Source of the DNA: Methanomicrobiales archaeon
Lineage (GTDB): Archaea > Halobacteriota > Methanomicrobia > Methanomicrobiales > Methanospirillaceae
Assembly (NCBI GenBank): GCA_012798365.1
Contig: JAAZNH010000185.1
Coordinates: forward strand, 1 to 12,975
Direction of reading: 5' to 3'
Length of the DNA stretch: 12,975 bases
The position numbers and the translations under genes are program-made. Under the pieces are notes generated by a model that was not told where the DNA came from, made no database searches, and saw nothing but the letters and a program-made list of their open reading frames with translations. Numbering within the stretch: position 1 is the stretch's first letter; each line of letters starts with the position of its first letter. Shown piece by piece: positions 12,201 through 12,975 of this stretch.

Positions 12201-12206
12201 ATAATA
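12201..12206 (-). promoter_or_regulatory. TATA-like element for thrC
   Basis: TATTAT on the minus strand, about 28 bases before the thrC start codon. That is the distance expected for a leaderless archaeal transcript. Confidence 0.35.
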
Positions 12207-12243
12207 GCGTTCGGTTTTTTTGCCACCGGATAGCTGGCGCGGG

Positions 12244-12975
12244 TTATCCCAGATCGCGATAAAGGGCGTTCCTGCGATCCCTTGCCACCGGAAATGCGGC
12301 TCTTGTGGTGTCAGCAAGCGCGGGATCGATATCCGTGAAAATGAGCTGTTCGGCATCGCCCGCCCGGCTGATGATCGTTCCACTGGGATCTGCGGCCATG
12401 GATGCACCCGCATATGTGTCAACCGGTGTTGTCCCGGTCGTATTCACCCCGATAACGTACATCTGGTTCTCGGCAGCCCGGGACGTGATAAAGATTTCCC
12501 AGTGCCGGAGCCTGACCGCTGGCCAGGCAGCCGGTACAATCACTGCCTGGACGCCGCGGGCAGCATAGGCACTGAATAATTCCGGGAACCGGAGATCATA
12601 ACAGATCGCAATGCCGCATTTGAGCGATCCAACGGAAAAGATCCCGAGCTCGGTTCCTGCGGTAAAGGATTTATTCTCTTCGCCCGGGGAGAAGAGATGG
12701 ATCTTAGCATAGGTTGCAAGAATTGACCCGTCCCTGCCGATCGCGATCGCGGTATTCCTGGGGCAGGGGCTGGCACGCTCACGGAGAGATCCCAGGATAC
12801 AGATGTCTGCGTCGCGGGCATATTTCCTGAGCGCTGGAAGTATGCCTGAGTCGGCATCGCCAAGGTTCTGGTGCGAAGCCGGATCCCAGCCGGTGGCGAA
12901 CTGTTCCGGGAAACAGATAATATCCGCCCCGCTCGCGGCTGCGTGACGGATAAAAAGGCCGGCTTTCTCAAGAGA
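12244..12975 (-). CDS. Carbon-nitrogen hydrolase (nitrilase superfamily), N-terminus outside window
   Basis: 243 C-terminal residues are visible; family members usually have about 260-280, so only some 20-30 are missing beyond the right edge. The catalytic triad is clear: Glu in CFPEQFATGW (fragment residue 24), Lys in ATYAKIHLF (residue 91), and Cys in KCGIAICYDLRFPELF (residue 125). A C-terminal region with VIGVNTTG and the ASMAADPSGTII motif follows. These enzymes hydrolyse amides such as omega-amides (Nit2-like) or carbamoyl compounds in the cytoplasm. The motif IAICYDLRFPELF suits the omega-amidase/Nit branch, but the substrate cannot be fixed. It lies 68 bases upstream of thrC on the same strand. 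No T tract follows on the minus strand, so read-through into thrC is possible. Confidence 0.88.
   Translation of the reverse strand, partial: SLEKAGLFIRHAAASGADIICFPEQFATGWDPASHQNLGDADSGILPALRKYARDADICILGSLRERASPCPRNTAIAIGRDGSILATYAKIHLFSPGEENKSFTAGTELGIFSVGSLKCGIAICYDLRFPELFSAYAARGVQAVIVPAAWPAVRLRHWEIFITSRAAENQMYVIGVNTTGTTPVDTYAGASMAADPSGTIISRAGDAEQLIFTDIDPALADTTRAAFPVARDRRNALYRDLG

Noticed and set aside
1..12975. CRISPR arrays, tRNA or rRNA genes, insertion sequences, phage or defence genes
   Set aside because: Looked for on both strands; no regularly spaced direct repeats of array length, no tRNA-like cloverleaf, no transposase or recombinase motif was seen.

Overview
The window looks like a chromosomal segment of a hydrogenotrophic methanogenic archaeon, most probably of the order Methanomicrobiales and close to Methanoregula. 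Three things point there: methenyltetrahydromethanopterin cyclohydrolase (mch), a methanogenesis marker 12 protein, and archaeal information and metabolic genes (Orc1/Cdc6, archaeal-type phosphoglycerate mutase). Gene ends carry poly-T tracts, and TATA-like elements precede several genes. The genus is an inference from protein style and moderate G+C content with many CCGG motifs; no search was run.

Left part (1-3356): the N-terminal half of a pyruvate:ferredoxin oxidoreductase gamma subunit and a methanogenesis marker 12 gene lie on the minus strand. A 36-39 bp divergent gap containing a perfect 10-bp palindrome separates them from a plus-strand pair, an NAD-dependent sugar-nucleotide epimerase and an ApgM-type phosphoglycerate mutase (possibly a homoserine kinase), whose genes are one base apart.

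Middle (3357-7139): three single plus-strand genes encode a membrane acyltransferase-3 protein, an Orc1/Cdc6 replication initiator and mch. The 200 bp before cdc6 holds a 13-bp tandem repeat, a 7-bp tandem repeat, T/G-rich DNA, and one copy of an inverted motif whose partner lies just past the cdc6 stop. This is a reasonable candidate for a replication origin or an autoregulatory region.

Right part (7140-12975): everything is on the minus strand. In transcription order it holds a truncated carbon-nitrogen hydrolase, threonine synthase, a secreted or membrane-anchored DUF5803-like protein whose start lies inside the threonine synthase gene behind a perfect Shine-Dalgarno sequence, a four-helix DUF350 membrane protein, a secreted DUF5667 protein with an Asn/Gly/Pro-rich tail, and a membrane-tethered winged-helix regulator. 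The last two suggest an envelope-sensing pair, but that is inference. The only long gene-free stretch (9294-9683) holds several hairpins and two interlocking stems and may encode a small RNA.

Most of the window is ordinary archaeal housekeeping. No tRNA, rRNA, CRISPR, insertion sequence or obvious defence system was seen. The candidates for something new are the non-coding structures, two Shine-Dalgarno-led small ORFs, and the sensor-like pair.
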